Below are positions 1 through 8,054 of a stretch of DNA of 18,803 bases, piece by piece. The notes beneath the pieces were generated by a model. That model made no database searches. It had not been told where the DNA came from and was given only the letters and a program-made list of their open reading frames with translations. Every line of letters starts with the position of its first letter. Within the stretch, counting starts at the first letter, position 1. Source of the DNA: an uncultured Helcococcus sp. (lineage in GTDB: Bacteria; Bacillota; Clostridia; Tissierellales; Peptoniphilaceae); contig CALAZW010000065.1 in assembly GCA_937926545.1 (NCBI GenBank), positions 1 to 18,803 of the forward strand. Reading direction: 5' to 3'. The translations under genes were made by a program, and so were the position numbers.

Positions 1-35
1 TCTATTAACTATTTGTCTTATTAATGACTAAATAC

Positions 36-60
36 AAAAAAAGCCATCTTTTGATGGCTT
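36..60 (-). terminator. Terminator of the ywaF-like gene
   Basis: An 8-bp perfect stem (41-48 with 53-60, loop 49-52) is followed on the minus strand by a run of five T. The stem begins inside the TAA stop codon of the upstream gene (59-61). Confidence 0.85.
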
Positions 61-784
61 AGGCGTTAACTTTCTTTTCTTGAAATTTTTTTAATCCCCA
101 GTGGGTTCCTACTATGGCTAGGTTAAAAACTATAAATATTCCCATGGTATAAATGGTTGATGGAATAAGTCCAAGGATATCCTTTAGAATAGGAGGCTTG
201 TTTAAGTAACAATAATTGGAATTTATCCTAGTATTAAAAATCAAGACTATAAGGTGGTAAACATTGGTAAATAAAAGCATGTCTTTAAGAGTTCCCATGG
301 TTAGAGCCTTCTTATCAACTACTAAAAAGTAGAAGCTTCCCCATAAAAGAAGAAGATGACCTATAAAGAAGGAATAATAGCTATAATGATCAGGTCCAAA
401 AGGATCTAAAACCGGTGTTAATAAGGCTATTATGGCTCCCATAAATCCCCAGTACATACCTATATATTTTAATTTATCCAACTTAAATATATAACCTACT
501 ATCAAGGCTATGATTGCTATCCTACAGTTAAAAAGTGGCAGTGATTCTTGAATGGTAAAGTAACCTGAAAAGGCATACCAGCCATATAATAATACTTGCT
601 GAATCAACAAACCATAAATTATCGTATTTATAATCCATTTTTTTCCACTTACATATACCCTATTTCTATATAAATAAATAAGTCCTAGTAGGCCTATGGC
701 CAAAATAATAAAATGGGTCAAGGTAAATGATTTAAAATAATAAGTGCTGGGGTTTCCCCTAAAAAATCTTTCTAAATATTTCAT
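59..784 (-). CDS. YwaF / TIGR02206-type integral membrane protein
   Basis: This 241-residue protein is almost wholly hydrophobic, with about six to seven predicted membrane segments separated by short charged loops. Length, topology and conserved short motifs (an N-terminal FTLTHF, a central LPLFNCR, a GPDHYSYY stretch near residue 130 and a C-terminal GTHW) match the TIGR02206/YwaF family of uncharacterised membrane proteins, which is related to TMEM164. In the family the function is unknown, so none is assigned. The start is the ATG preceded by AAGGAAGG at normal distance. It is transcribed alone, diverging from asnA, and ends directly in a hairpin terminator. The identification rests on recognition of the family pattern; the membrane location is certain from composition. 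Confidence 0.8.
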   Translation of the reverse strand: MKYLERFFRGNPSTYYFKSFTLTHFIILAIGLLGLIYLYRNRVYVSGKKWIINTIIYGLLIQQVLLYGWYAFSGYFTIQESLPLFNCRIAIIALIVGYIFKLDKLKYIGMYWGFMGAIIALLTPVLDPFGPDHYSYYSFFIGHLLLLWGSFYFLVVDKKALTMGTLKDMLLFTNVYHLIVLIFNTRINSNYCYLNKPPILKDILGLIPSTIYTMGIFIVFNLAIVGTHWGLKKFQEKKVNA

Positions 785-812
785 TTTATACCTTCCTTAA
801 TATAATAATCTT

Positions 813-841
813 ATTATAGTACTTTTCTTCCTTCCTTGTAT
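813..841 (-). promoter_or_regulatory. Possible promoter of the ywaF-like gene
   Basis: A perfect TATAAT (minus strand, 813-818) lies about 30 bases upstream of the start codon. The -35 at 17-bp spacing (ATACAA, 836-841) is poor, so this is a weak call. Confidence 0.3.
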
Positions 842-857
842 TACTATTTTGTAAGTT

Positions 858-886
858 ATGACAGAATGACTATTTTATGCTATAAT
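858..886 (+). promoter_or_regulatory. Promoter of asnA
   Basis: ATGACA (858-863), a 17-bp spacer and TATAAT (881-886), with TGC directly before the -10 (extended -10). It lies about 30 bases upstream of the asnA ribosome binding site. Confidence 0.75.
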
Positions 887-918
887 TTTGATTTATAAGC
901 TATAGAAAGAGGTTGAAG

Positions 919-1935
919 ATGGAGAATTTATTTATACCTACAAATTATAAAACAGATATGGACCTATTAGAGACTCAGATTTTAATAAAAGATATCAAGG
1001 ACTATTTTGAAAAAAGTTTAGCCTTAAGATTGGATTTAATTAGGGTATCAGCCCCAATGTTTGTTAAAAAGTCATCTGGCTTAAACGATAATCTTACAGG
1101 CGTTGAAAAACCAGTATCTTTTAAAATAAATGAAAAGAAAAATAGTAAATCACAGGTAGAGATTGTTCACTCCCTGGCTAAATGGAAAAGATATGCTCTA
1201 AAAGACTATGACTTCCCCCTTCACAAGGGACTTTATACAGACATGAACGCTATTAGGGCCTTTGAAGACCTGGATAATACCCACTCCATCTATGTGGACC
1301 AATGGGATTGGGAAAAGGTAATATCTAGAGATGATATTAATGAAGACTACTTAAAAGAAACTGTAAAGGAAATATATAACTCCTTTTTAGACTTGGAATC
1401 TTTCTTAATGCATAGAATTAACGGCTATGAGAAACTCTTAAGTGATCAGATCTATTTTATTAGTTCTCAAGAATTGGAAGATTTATATCCAGATAAGACT
1501 CCTGATGAAAGGGAAAAATTAATAACCAAGGAGAAGGGGTCTGTTTTTATTACCTCAATTGGAGATAAATTAAAATCTGGAAAAAAACATGGGGATAGAT
1601 CTCCTGACTATGATGATTGGCAATTAAATGGAGACATTGTAATTTGGAACCCAATCTTAGATGATTGTCTAGAACTATCCAGTATGGGCATAAGAGTAAC
1701 TGGCGAAAAGCTAAAAGAACAATTAAAAAAAGCTGATGCCCTAGACAGGCTAGAATTTAATTACCACCAGCTTCTCTTGGAAGATAAGCTTCCCTTTACC
1801 ATAGGTGGTGGTATTGGCCAATCGAGAATCTGTATGCTATTTTTACAAAAGGCTCATATAGGAGAGGTTCAAGCCTCAGTTTGGCCTGAAGAAATGAAAA
1901 AGATTTGTAGAAAAAATAATATTATTTTATTATAA
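919..1935 (+). CDS. asnA: Aspartate--ammonia ligase (asparagine synthetase A)
   Basis: AsnA makes asparagine from aspartate, ammonia and ATP (giving AMP and PPi) in the cytoplasm. The 338-residue product is near the usual 330 residues and has a class II tRNA-synthetase-like fold. Recognisable family segments are the N-terminal ETQ stretch, RVSAPMF, the LTGVEKPVSF loop, the HSLAKWKRY segment, DWEKVI, and the C-terminal LPFTIGGGIGQSR motif 3 with its arginine. An in-frame TTG at 913 would add two residues, but AGAGG (908-912) abuts it, whereas the same site is six bases from ATG 919, so 919 is chosen. It is monocistronic, with its own promoter and a terminator shared with the convergent aminopeptidase gene. 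Nothing points to amino-acid-responsive control such as a T-box. Confidence 0.95.
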   Translation: MENLFIPTNYKTDMDLLETQILIKDIKDYFEKSLALRLDLIRVSAPMFVKKSSGLNDNLTGVEKPVSFKINEKKNSKSQVEIVHSLAKWKRYALKDYDFPLHKGLYTDMNAIRAFEDLDNTHSIYVDQWDWEKVISRDDINEDYLKETVKEIYNSFLDLESFLMHRINGYEKLLSDQIYFISSQELEDLYPDKTPDEREKLITKEKGSVFITSIGDKLKSGKKHGDRSPDYDDWQLNGDIVIWNPILDDCLELSSMGIRVTGEKLKEQLKKADALDRLEFNYHQLLLEDKLPFTIGGGIGQSRICMLFLQKAHIGEVQASVWPEEMKKICRKNNIILL

Positions 1936-1936
1936 G

Positions 1937-1971
1937 AAAAAAGAGTTTAGTAACCACTAAACTCTTTTAAT
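1937..1971. terminator. Bidirectional terminator between asnA and the M18 aminopeptidase
   Basis: A perfect 11-bp stem (1941-1951 with 1956-1966, loop AACC) has an A run on its left (1937-1942) and T-rich sequence on its right, so it can stop transcription from both converging genes. Stop-to-stem distance is 5 nt on each side. Confidence 0.85.
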
Positions 1972-3246
1972 TTATTTATTCAAGTTATAGAAACCCTCCA
2001 GTAAATCAATCATATATTTTTGATCCTTAACTCCACCCAACTCTCTAACAGAGTGCATGGATAAAAGAGCATTTCCTATATCTATATTTCTAATATTAGT
2101 CTTACTTTCACTTATTGGTCCTATAGTAGAACCTCCCCTAGCATCAGATCTATTTACAAACTCTTGATATGGTATATCTAGCTTTTTAAGTAAATCTATT
2201 AAAATAGCCTTACCGTAGGCATCTGTTGCATAAGATTTTTTTGCAGATTCTTTGATTACAATTCCCTTATTCATTAAAGGTCTATTGGTTGGATCTGCCT
2301 TATCTGCATAATTAGGGTGAACACTGTGGGCTTGGTCTGCAGATATCATAAATGAATTATAGATACTACTGATAAAGTCATCTTCACCTAGGCCTAGGGA
2401 AAAGTTTATTTTCCTTAAAACATTAATCAAAAGACCACTATCCGCCCCTTGGGTTGTTGCTGAACCAATTTCTTCATTATCAAAACCAACAAATACCTTG
2501 CTTGTATTTGATTTATCAGATGCTAAAAGACCTTCCATACCAGCGTGAATCATTGCCAAGTTGTCTAACTTACCAACAGAGATAAACTCCTCATTTAATC
2601 CCACTAGGCTGGATTTTTCTCTGGCATAAATAAATAAGTCATAGCTTAAAATTTCTTCTTCCTTTAATTTTAACTCTTCAGCCAATAAAGATTCTATTGA
2701 GAAGTCTTGATCCTGGTCTAGGGCTAATAAAGGTAGGGTATGCTTTTGAGGGTTTATATTATCCAAATTTTCCCCTCTGGACATATGAACAGCCAAGTTA
2801 GGGATAATAAATAAGTCCCTATCAAAATCCACTATCTTTACTTGTGGACTAAAAGAATCGCTTCCCTTTACATAGGCCCTACCTGCTAAAGATAAGGGTC
2901 TATCAAACCATGTATTTAATAAGGGACCACCATAAACTTCCGTATTTAAAGTGTAATAGCCATTTGATTTTATTAATGAGTTTGGCTTTACCTTAAAGGT
3001 TGGAGAATCTGTATGGGCTCCAACTATCTTATATCCTCTTCTAAGGTCATCTCCAAGCTCAAAGGCTATTATGGAAGAATCATTATGGATTAAATAATAT
3101 TTTCCACCATAGGATAAGTCCCATTTTTCATTTAATTCAATTTTTTCATATCCTTCTTCTACAAATCTATCTTCAGCCCTTAATACGGCATGATACATAG
3201 AAGGACTATTATCAATATACTTTCTTAAACTTTCTATTTCTTTCAT
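1972..3246 (-). CDS. apeB: M18 family aminopeptidase
   Basis: M18 enzymes are dodecameric, two-metal cytosolic aminopeptidases that trim acidic or neutral N-terminal residues from peptides. The 424-residue length is typical. Expected metal and catalytic residues are all visible: His78 in GAHTDSP, Asp228 in KLDN, the adjacent Glu258-Glu259 in FDNEE, Asp304 in SADQAHSVHP, and His398 in SMHSVRE. The start is ATG 3246, preceded by AGGAGG at good spacing. It lies 8 bases downstream of the flavoenzyme gene and is almost certainly co-transcribed with it; a functional link is not obvious. The symbol follows common usage for bacterial M18 enzymes; exact substrate preference is not shown by the sequence. 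Confidence 0.93.
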   Translation of the reverse strand: MKEIESLRKYIDNSPSMYHAVLRAEDRFVEEGYEKIELNEKWDLSYGGKYYLIHNDSSIIAFELGDDLRRGYKIVGAHTDSPTFKVKPNSLIKSNGYYTLNTEVYGGPLLNTWFDRPLSLAGRAYVKGSDSFSPQVKIVDFDRDLFIIPNLAVHMSRGENLDNINPQKHTLPLLALDQDQDFSIESLLAEELKLKEEEILSYDLFIYAREKSSLVGLNEEFISVGKLDNLAMIHAGMEGLLASDKSNTSKVFVGFDNEEIGSATTQGADSGLLINVLRKINFSLGLGEDDFISSIYNSFMISADQAHSVHPNYADKADPTNRPLMNKGIVIKESAKKSYATDAYGKAILIDLLKKLDIPYQEFVNRSDARGGSTIGPISESKTNIRNIDIGNALLSMHSVRELGGVKDQKYMIDLLEGFYNLNK

Positions 3247-3254
3247 TTTACCTC

Positions 3255-4586
3255 CTATTTAGATGCGTTTCCTGCCACATTCAAAGCATCCCAAGTGCTG
3301 GCAAAAGGCGGTGCATAAGCAAAGTCCATAAAGCCCAACTCATCTACTGTAAGTTCTTTATAAACAGCCACGCTCAAGGCGTGTATCCTTTCAACAGCTC
3401 CCTGACCTCCGAATATTTGGCCACCTAAAATTACTCTTGTCTTCTTATCATACACCAATTTAATAAATATATCAGCTTGATTTTTAGGCCAGTAACCTGC
3501 GTGATTCTTTGTCTTTACAAAAGAAGTCTTATAATCCAATCCTATGTCCTTGGCAGCCTTCTCTGTTAAACCAGTTACACCGGCCCCATAATTTCCAGCC
3601 TTAATCATTGAACTACCCAGGCCTTTTATATAGGCCTTGTCTTCGCTGGATACTATGTTTTCTCCTATTAGCCTACCCATTTTATTGGCATAGGTTGCCA
3701 AGGGAGAGTAGACAGTCCCCATTAATTTGTTTTCCACAGTGGCACAATCCCCTGCACTATATACATCTTCTATAGATGTTCTTCCATATTCATCAATAAC
3801 AAGGGCTCCATTTGCTAGTTTTTCTATCTCATCTGATATAAAGGCCGTATTAGGCTTAAATCCTAATGCTAAAACAACTGCATCAGCTTCAAGTATTTCT
3901 TCCTGGGTAACCACCTTGGTCACCTTGGATCCTTCAACCGTAAAACCTTCTAGCTGTCTATTTACTAGAACCTTAACTCCATCTTCTTCCAGGCCCATCC
4001 TAATCTTATCTGAAAATTCAGGATCAAAAGCCTTTCTCATTAAATATCCACTTCTATTTACTAGACTTACATTTTTACCCAGGTGGGCTAATTGTTCTGC
4101 TGTTTCCACTCCAATAAAGCCACCACCTATAACTACTATATTTTTATAGTCTTCAAGCTTTTCCTTGAATTCTGTAACTTGATTTAATCTGGTTATTGTA
4201 TAAACATTTTGGCTATTAACCCCTTCAACTTTGGGAATTATTGGCATAGCACCTGTAGCTATAGCTAATCTATCATAGTCTTTACTTATGATTTCTCCAC
4301 TGGTTAGATCCTTGACTTTAACTGTTTTTTTATCAAAGTCAATATCTATAGCCTCATGTTCTAATAATAAATTTATTCCTGCATCTCTAATTTGTTCTGG
4401 ACTTCTTACCATCATCATATTTCCATCATCAAATTGCCCCCCTAAATAATAAGGTAGACCACAGGCACCAAATGAAACATAATTTTCCTTTTCTATTACG
4501 GTTACATTTGACTTTCTATTAACTCTTTTAGCTTTTGCAGCAATTGACATACCTGCTGCAATACCTCCAATAATTACTACTTCCAT
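3255..4586 (-). CDS. CoA-disulfide reductase / NADH oxidase-type flavoenzyme
   Basis: This is a 443-residue FAD/NAD(P)H-dependent oxidoreductase with two Rossmann folds: an N-terminal FAD site (GGIAAG, residues 7-12) and a central NAD(P) site (GGGFIG). The single redox cysteine Cys42 in SFGACGLPYY is diagnostic of the peroxide/CoA-disulfide reductase and water-forming NADH oxidase branch. YSAGDCA is the second FAD-binding motif. The C-terminus carries YAPPF, typical of CoA-disulfide reductases, which favours that role over a pure NADH oxidase, but the two cannot be separated reliably by eye. It probably serves thiol redox balance or oxygen defence in an anaerobe. It is first gene of a unit with the M18 aminopeptidase and has AGG(T/A)-type Shine-Dalgarno sequence upstream of ATG 4586. 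Confidence 0.9.
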   Translation of the reverse strand: MEVVIIGGIAAGMSIAAKAKRVNRKSNVTVIEKENYVSFGACGLPYYLGGQFDDGNMMMVRSPEQIRDAGINLLLEHEAIDIDFDKKTVKVKDLTSGEIISKDYDRLAIATGAMPIIPKVEGVNSQNVYTITRLNQVTEFKEKLEDYKNIVVIGGGFIGVETAEQLAHLGKNVSLVNRSGYLMRKAFDPEFSDKIRMGLEEDGVKVLVNRQLEGFTVEGSKVTKVVTQEEILEADAVVLALGFKPNTAFISDEIEKLANGALVIDEYGRTSIEDVYSAGDCATVENKLMGTVYSPLATYANKMGRLIGENIVSSEDKAYIKGLGSSMIKAGNYGAGVTGLTEKAAKDIGLDYKTSFVKTKNHAGYWPKNQADIFIKLVYDKKTRVILGGQIFGGQGAVERIHALSVAVYKELTVDELGFMDFAYAPPFASTWDALNVAGNASK

Positions 4587-4614
4587 ATTACCTCCAAATT
4601 TATATACTCTTATA

Positions 4615-4644
4615 TATATACCTATTATTTCAAATCTTACTCAA
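4615..4644 (-). promoter_or_regulatory. Possible promoter of the flavoenzyme-aminopeptidase unit
   Basis: TTGAGT (minus strand, 4639-4644), an 18-bp spacer and TATATA (4615-4620). The surrounding TA-repeat makes the -10 position ambiguous. Confidence 0.35.
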
Positions 4645-4680
4645 TTAAAATAATGTATTCTTCTAATATAAGAAAGGATT

Positions 4681-4707
4681 AAAAAAATAGTCCCTAGGGA
4701 CTATTTT
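4681..4707 (-). terminator. Terminator of the degenerate CapA-like gene
   Basis: An 11-bp perfect stem (4684-4694 with 4697-4707) is separated by only TA, so the top pairs must open. It is followed on the minus strand by a run of T (4681-4687). The stem overlaps the stop codon at 4706-4708 by two bases. Confidence 0.85.
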
Positions 4708-6151
4708 AATTGTTATCTTCTTCCTTGTTTTCAAGCTCATTTAGATTTTCTGATTCTTTTTCCAAGTCAGTCTCTTCTTTTTCTTCCAGATTTTCTTGAT
4801 CTTCCTTAATTTCTGATTCACTCTCTGGTTGTAAGTTTACTTGACCTCCTGGATTTTCCTCTTCATTACTTGGCTTATTCTCCTCTAGAGGAGCTTGTTC
4901 CGGTTTAACATCCAGACTAAAACTAGCACTGGTTAATTCATCTATAAACCTTATAGCATCTTTTAATCTGAGAAGCTTAGCTGGATCTAGATCATTTTTT
5001 TCAACTTCACTTTTTGCTTCATAGATTAAAAATCTACTATTACCTGTTTCATCAGTAGCCTTGTCTACCCATAAAGGTATCTTATCAACCTTAGCTATGC
5101 TAGTCTTTTCATCTTCCTTTACTATGTCTACTTCCAAGAGTAAACCTACTTCTGTGGCCTGGGCTAGTTTATGATGCATATAACCACTCATAGTCTCCAG
5201 CCTTTGATTGGATATGGTATTACCTGTTGAATAAGCTACCAGGGTCTTTAAACCATCTGGTCTATCTATATATTCTACTTCCTGTACTAGATGAGGTCTG
5301 GCTCCAACTATAAGATCTGCCCCTGCTTGGGCTAACTTATTTGCCAAGTCTTTTTGGTAAGTATTGGCCCTACTATTATAGTCCTCTCCCCAGTTTAGAT
5401 AGACAACTACGAGATCTGCCTTCTTGGACTTGGCCCTAGCTATACTGTCTAATAGATCTTGTCCTTCTCCTATTTGATTTATTAGTCCTTCCATTTGGTG
5501 GGACTTTATCAAATCTTCCTTATCATTATAGTATTCAGATGCAGCTATTAAGGCTATTTTTATACCATCTACATCCTTATAAATATTTGTATCCTCGCTG
5601 GGAGAAGTCTGACTTCCCAGGTTGTCTAGTCCTGCATCTTTTATTTTTTCTAAAGTTCTTTCAAATCCTGGCTTGCCAAAGTCTAAAATTCTATCTGTTG
5701 CTGTATTTACCATATTGAAACCAGAGTATTTAAGGCCTTCTAGGATTTCATCTGGTAGGTTGTATTGACCAACTGTTGAATACGCTCCCAGGTCTCCTGC
5801 CAAACTGCCTTCTAGGCTTGCTAGGGCCAGGTCAGCCTTGTCCACCCTTGGCTTAATTTTCTCAAAGATTGGCTTAAAATCATAGGTATTTTCCCCTACT
5901 AAAGAGGCTTCCATAACAGGACTTTGAGGTAAAATATTCCCCACAAAAACCAGCTTGGCCTTCTTAGGCTTTTCTATTGGTTTTTCTTCCTCTTCCTCTT
6001 CAATTATTTCTCCATTCATTTGCGCTATAACCCTTTTTCCATCTTCCTCATTTTTAATTGCATTTCCCTTGCCGTCATGCATGGGATAGTAGCATGATGA
6101 AAGAATAAAAACCAGGCTAAGTAAGAGCAAAATATTTCTCTTTTTTCCCAT
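4706..6151 (-). CDS. CapA-family lipoprotein with degenerate metal site
   Basis: The 481-residue product has a lipoprotein signal peptide (LSSC, lipid-anchored Cys20), an acidic linker, a CapA/PGA-cap domain (about residues 65-345) and a Glu-rich C-terminal tail (about residues 415-481). The domain aligns along its whole length with the product of the gene just upstream (shared DLA-A, GLKY-GF, ADLVVVY, TISNQR-ETMSGY). The CapA metallophosphatase motifs are broken: Asn72 replaces the Asp of GD, Ser112 the Asn of N-x-E, Thr152-Asp153-Arg154 the Asn-Asn-His of ANNH, Asn253 the His of HWGE and Arg285 the first His of H-x-H. Only Glu114 and His287 remain. The frame is intact, so it is likely a folded protein without the usual activity, perhaps a binding or regulatory partner. 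The AAGGAGG site supports ATG 6151. Confidence 0.85.
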   Translation of the reverse strand: MGKKRNILLLLSLVFILSSCYYPMHDGKGNAIKNEEDGKRVIAQMNGEIIEEEEEEKPIEKPKKAKLVFVGNILPQSPVMEASLVGENTYDFKPIFEKIKPRVDKADLALASLEGSLAGDLGAYSTVGQYNLPDEILEGLKYSGFNMVNTATDRILDFGKPGFERTLEKIKDAGLDNLGSQTSPSEDTNIYKDVDGIKIALIAASEYYNDKEDLIKSHQMEGLINQIGEGQDLLDSIARAKSKKADLVVVYLNWGEDYNSRANTYQKDLANKLAQAGADLIVGARPHLVQEVEYIDRPDGLKTLVAYSTGNTISNQRLETMSGYMHHKLAQATEVGLLLEVDIVKEDEKTSIAKVDKIPLWVDKATDETGNSRFLIYEAKSEVEKNDLDPAKLLRLKDAIRFIDELTSASFSLDVKPEQAPLEENKPSNEEENPGGQVNLQPESESEIKEDQENLEEKEETDLEKESENLNELENKEEDNN

Positions 6152-6181
6152 CTCTCCTCCTTAAATCCATCTGTCCTCTTT

Positions 6182-6212
6182 ATTAAAATAAGAGTTCTTA
6201 AGAACTCTTATT
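6182..6212 (-). terminator. Hairpin between the two CapA-family genes
   Basis: An 11-bp perfect stem (6187-6197 with 6202-6212, loop TTAA) overlaps the stop codon of the upstream gene by two bases and is followed by a modest T-rich tract on the minus strand. No convincing promoter was seen between it and the next gene, so partial read-through would be needed to express the downstream paralogue. Confidence 0.65.
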
Positions 6213-7443
6213 AAAAGTTAAAATCAAAAACTTCTATAGCCTTCTGTCTAGCACTTTGAATCCTATTAAACTTGGCTTCTGTCATACTACCATCATTTTC
6301 CCTATAGTTATTAGTATTTAAAATCTTAAAGCTATTATTGCCTTGGCCATCACTTTGCTTATCAACCCAGGTCGGTATTAAATCCACATGATCAATTTGG
6401 ATTTTACCATCTTTTTTACTTACATCTACAGATGCTAGTACTCCTATTTCTGTATAGGCTGCCAGGTTTTCTCCTATATAGCCGCTCATGGTCTCTATTC
6501 TTTGGTTTGATATGGTATTTCCCATAGAATAAATTATAAAGCCCTTACTTCCATCTGGTTTATCAAACATTTTTGCCTCTTGAAGGACATGGGCATGAGA
6601 ACCAAAAATCAAATCTGCTCCGGCCTCAATAAATTTATCCCCCATCATTTGTTCATAGTCATTGGATCTTAGGATATACTCCTCTCCCCAATGGGGATAG
6701 ACAATTACTAAATCTGCGCCCTTTTCCCTGGCTTTTTTTATATCCTCAACCACTCTATCCCCATCTCCTATGGGATTTACCATGGCATCAAAATCTTCTT
6801 CACTCAACCAAGATTCAGTCCCATTAAATGATTGGGTCACTGATATAATGGCTACTTGGATTCCCTTTACATCCATATAAAGAGTATTGTCTTCTTGTTT
6901 TTCTTTTTGAGTTCCCACATGCTTAAGGCCCGCTTTTTCTATGGCCTCTATAGTTAAGATAATACCCTCTCTCTTAAAGTCATTGCAGTGGTTATTGGCT
7001 GTCGTTAAAACGTCAAAGCCAGCATATTTTAATCCATCTGCCACCTCATCTGGAACGTTAAACAAAGGATAGGTCTCGTAGTCTCCCAATTCCTTGGACA
7101 TGGTACTTTCAAAGTTTGCTATGGCCAAGTCAGCCTTTTCAACAAGTGGCTTAATATCATCGTAGTGGGGTCTAAAATCAAATCCCCCATCCTTTCTAGC
7201 AGAGTCAATAACTGGCATGTGGTTTAGGATATCTCCTGTGGCCACAATGTTTATACTTATATCTTCTTCTGCCTTCTCTTGTTCTTCTTCTCGCCCCTCT
7301 TCAGCTGGAGCTTCTTTTTCTTCTATCTTCTCAGTTTTTACAATATTTAGTTTCTCTTCCCCTGGATCTTCTTTACTGGCACACCCAGAAAAAACCAGGA
7401 CAAAAGCTAATAATAAAGCTATAATTCTATTTTTCTTATTCAT
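6211..7443 (-). CDS. CapA-family lipoprotein (intact metal site)
   Basis: CapA-family proteins (PGA-cap domain) resemble calcineurin-like metallophosphatases and include poly-gamma-glutamate capsule factors. This 410-residue protein has a lipobox (FSGC, Cys21), an acidic low-complexity linker (about 25-62) and then the full motif set: Asp71 in TGD, Asn110-Glu112 in NFE, Asn150-Asn151-His152 in ANNH, His251 in HWGEE and His283/His285 in GSHAH. It is therefore predicted to be enzymatically competent on the outer face of the membrane. An upstream in-frame ATG at 7461 is rejected: AAAGAGGTGG lies just before ATG 7443, the signal peptide begins exactly there, and the predicted -10 box overlaps 7460. 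No capB, capC or capE neighbours are present, so a capsule role is not supported. Confidence 0.88.
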   Translation of the reverse strand: MNKKNRIIALLLAFVLVFSGCASKEDPGEEKLNIVKTEKIEEKEAPAEEGREEEQEKAEEDISINIVATGDILNHMPVIDSARKDGGFDFRPHYDDIKPLVEKADLAIANFESTMSKELGDYETYPLFNVPDEVADGLKYAGFDVLTTANNHCNDFKREGIILTIEAIEKAGLKHVGTQKEKQEDNTLYMDVKGIQVAIISVTQSFNGTESWLSEEDFDAMVNPIGDGDRVVEDIKKAREKGADLVIVYPHWGEEYILRSNDYEQMMGDKFIEAGADLIFGSHAHVLQEAKMFDKPDGSKGFIIYSMGNTISNQRIETMSGYIGENLAAYTEIGVLASVDVSKKDGKIQIDHVDLIPTWVDKQSDGQGNNSFKILNTNNYRENDGSMTEAKFNRIQSARQKAIEVFDFNF

Positions 7444-7459
7444 ATCCACCTCTTTAACC

Positions 7460-7488
7460 ATTATAGTAAATTAATATTTTTATGTCCA
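7460..7488 (-). promoter_or_regulatory. Promoter of the CapA-family gene
   Basis: TGGACA (minus strand, 7483-7488), a 17-bp spacer and TATAAT (7460-7465). A start point about seven bases downstream gives an unusually short leader of roughly ten bases before ATG 7443. It is back to back with, and overlaps, the promoter of the chromate transporter pair. Confidence 0.7.
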
Positions 7489-7492
7489 TTAG

Positions 7493-7501
7493 TGTTATAA
7501 T
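7493..7501 (+). promoter_or_regulatory. Extended -10 promoter of the chromate transporter pair
   Basis: TGT followed by TATAAT (7496-7501) forms an extended -10; no good -35 is seen. The presumed -35 zone falls in the divergent CapA promoter. Confidence 0.5.
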
Positions 7502-7529
7502 AATTATTATTATAGAAAAAGGAGTTATT

Positions 7530-8054
7530 ATGTTATTGGATTTATTTATTACCTTTGCCAAGATTGGCGCTGTAACTTTTGGTGGTGGCTATGCCATGCT
7601 ACCTCTTTTGCAAAGGGAAATTGTAGAAAATAAAAAATGGGCCAGTCAAGAAGAGATTATGGAGTATTATGCCATAGGTCAATCAACCCCTGGTATCATA
7701 GCCCTTAATACTTCCACTTTTATAGGTTATAAAAACAAGGGAGTGGCCGGTGCCTTATCAGCAGTACTAGGCTTTATAAGCCCCTCTATAGTTATAATTT
7801 TACTTATAGCAAATCTTTTAGATAAGATTTCCCATCTTGTTTTTGTTGAAAACATGTTACAGGGAATCAGAGTAGCCGTTATAGCCCTGGTTCTAAAAAG
7901 TGTTTATGGGATGGTCAAAAAAAACAATAAGTCACCTCTCAGCTGGCTTATTAGTTTAGCAGCCTTTATCTGCGTGGCCTTTATGGACCTTAGCCCTATC
8001 CTTATAGTAGTTGGCGCTGGCCTTCTAGGACTTGGTCTGGGAGGTGACAAATGA
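7530..8054 (+). CDS. Chromate transporter, N-type half-size subunit
   Basis: A 174-residue integral membrane protein of the CHR family (PF02417). The amphipathic F-x-x-G-x-x-x-FGGG motif near the N-terminus (residues 8-20), the IGQSTPG stretch and about five to six membrane segments identify it. Half-size CHR proteins occur as tandem pairs, as in Bacillus ywrA/ywrB, and the two halves are thought to act together as an exporter or importer of chromate-like anions; the natural substrate here is unknown. An upstream ATG at 7482 would add 16 residues, mostly Ile, but AAAAAGGAG (7515-7523) is correctly placed only for ATG 7530. Its stop codon overlaps the next start as ATGA, indicating translational coupling. 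Confidence 0.9.
   Translation: MLLDLFITFAKIGAVTFGGGYAMLPLLQREIVENKKWASQEEIMEYYAIGQSTPGIIALNTSTFIGYKNKGVAGALSAVLGFISPSIVIILLIANLLDKISHLVFVENMLQGIRVAVIALVLKSVYGMVKKNNKSPLSWLISLAAFICVAFMDLSPILIVVGAGLLGLGLGGDK

Noticed and set aside
3727..4149. 140-residue plus-strand ORF
   Set aside because: Antisense to the flavoenzyme gene, Ser/Thr-rich shadow composition, no ribosome binding site.
4706..7443. Poly-gamma-glutamate capsule locus
   Set aside because: CapA-family domains alone are widespread; no capB, capC, capE or pgdS-like gene is present.
7482..7529. Longer N-terminus (Ile run) for the first chromate transporter gene
   Set aside because: It would start upstream of the predicted -10 box; the only good Shine-Dalgarno sequence serves ATG 7530.
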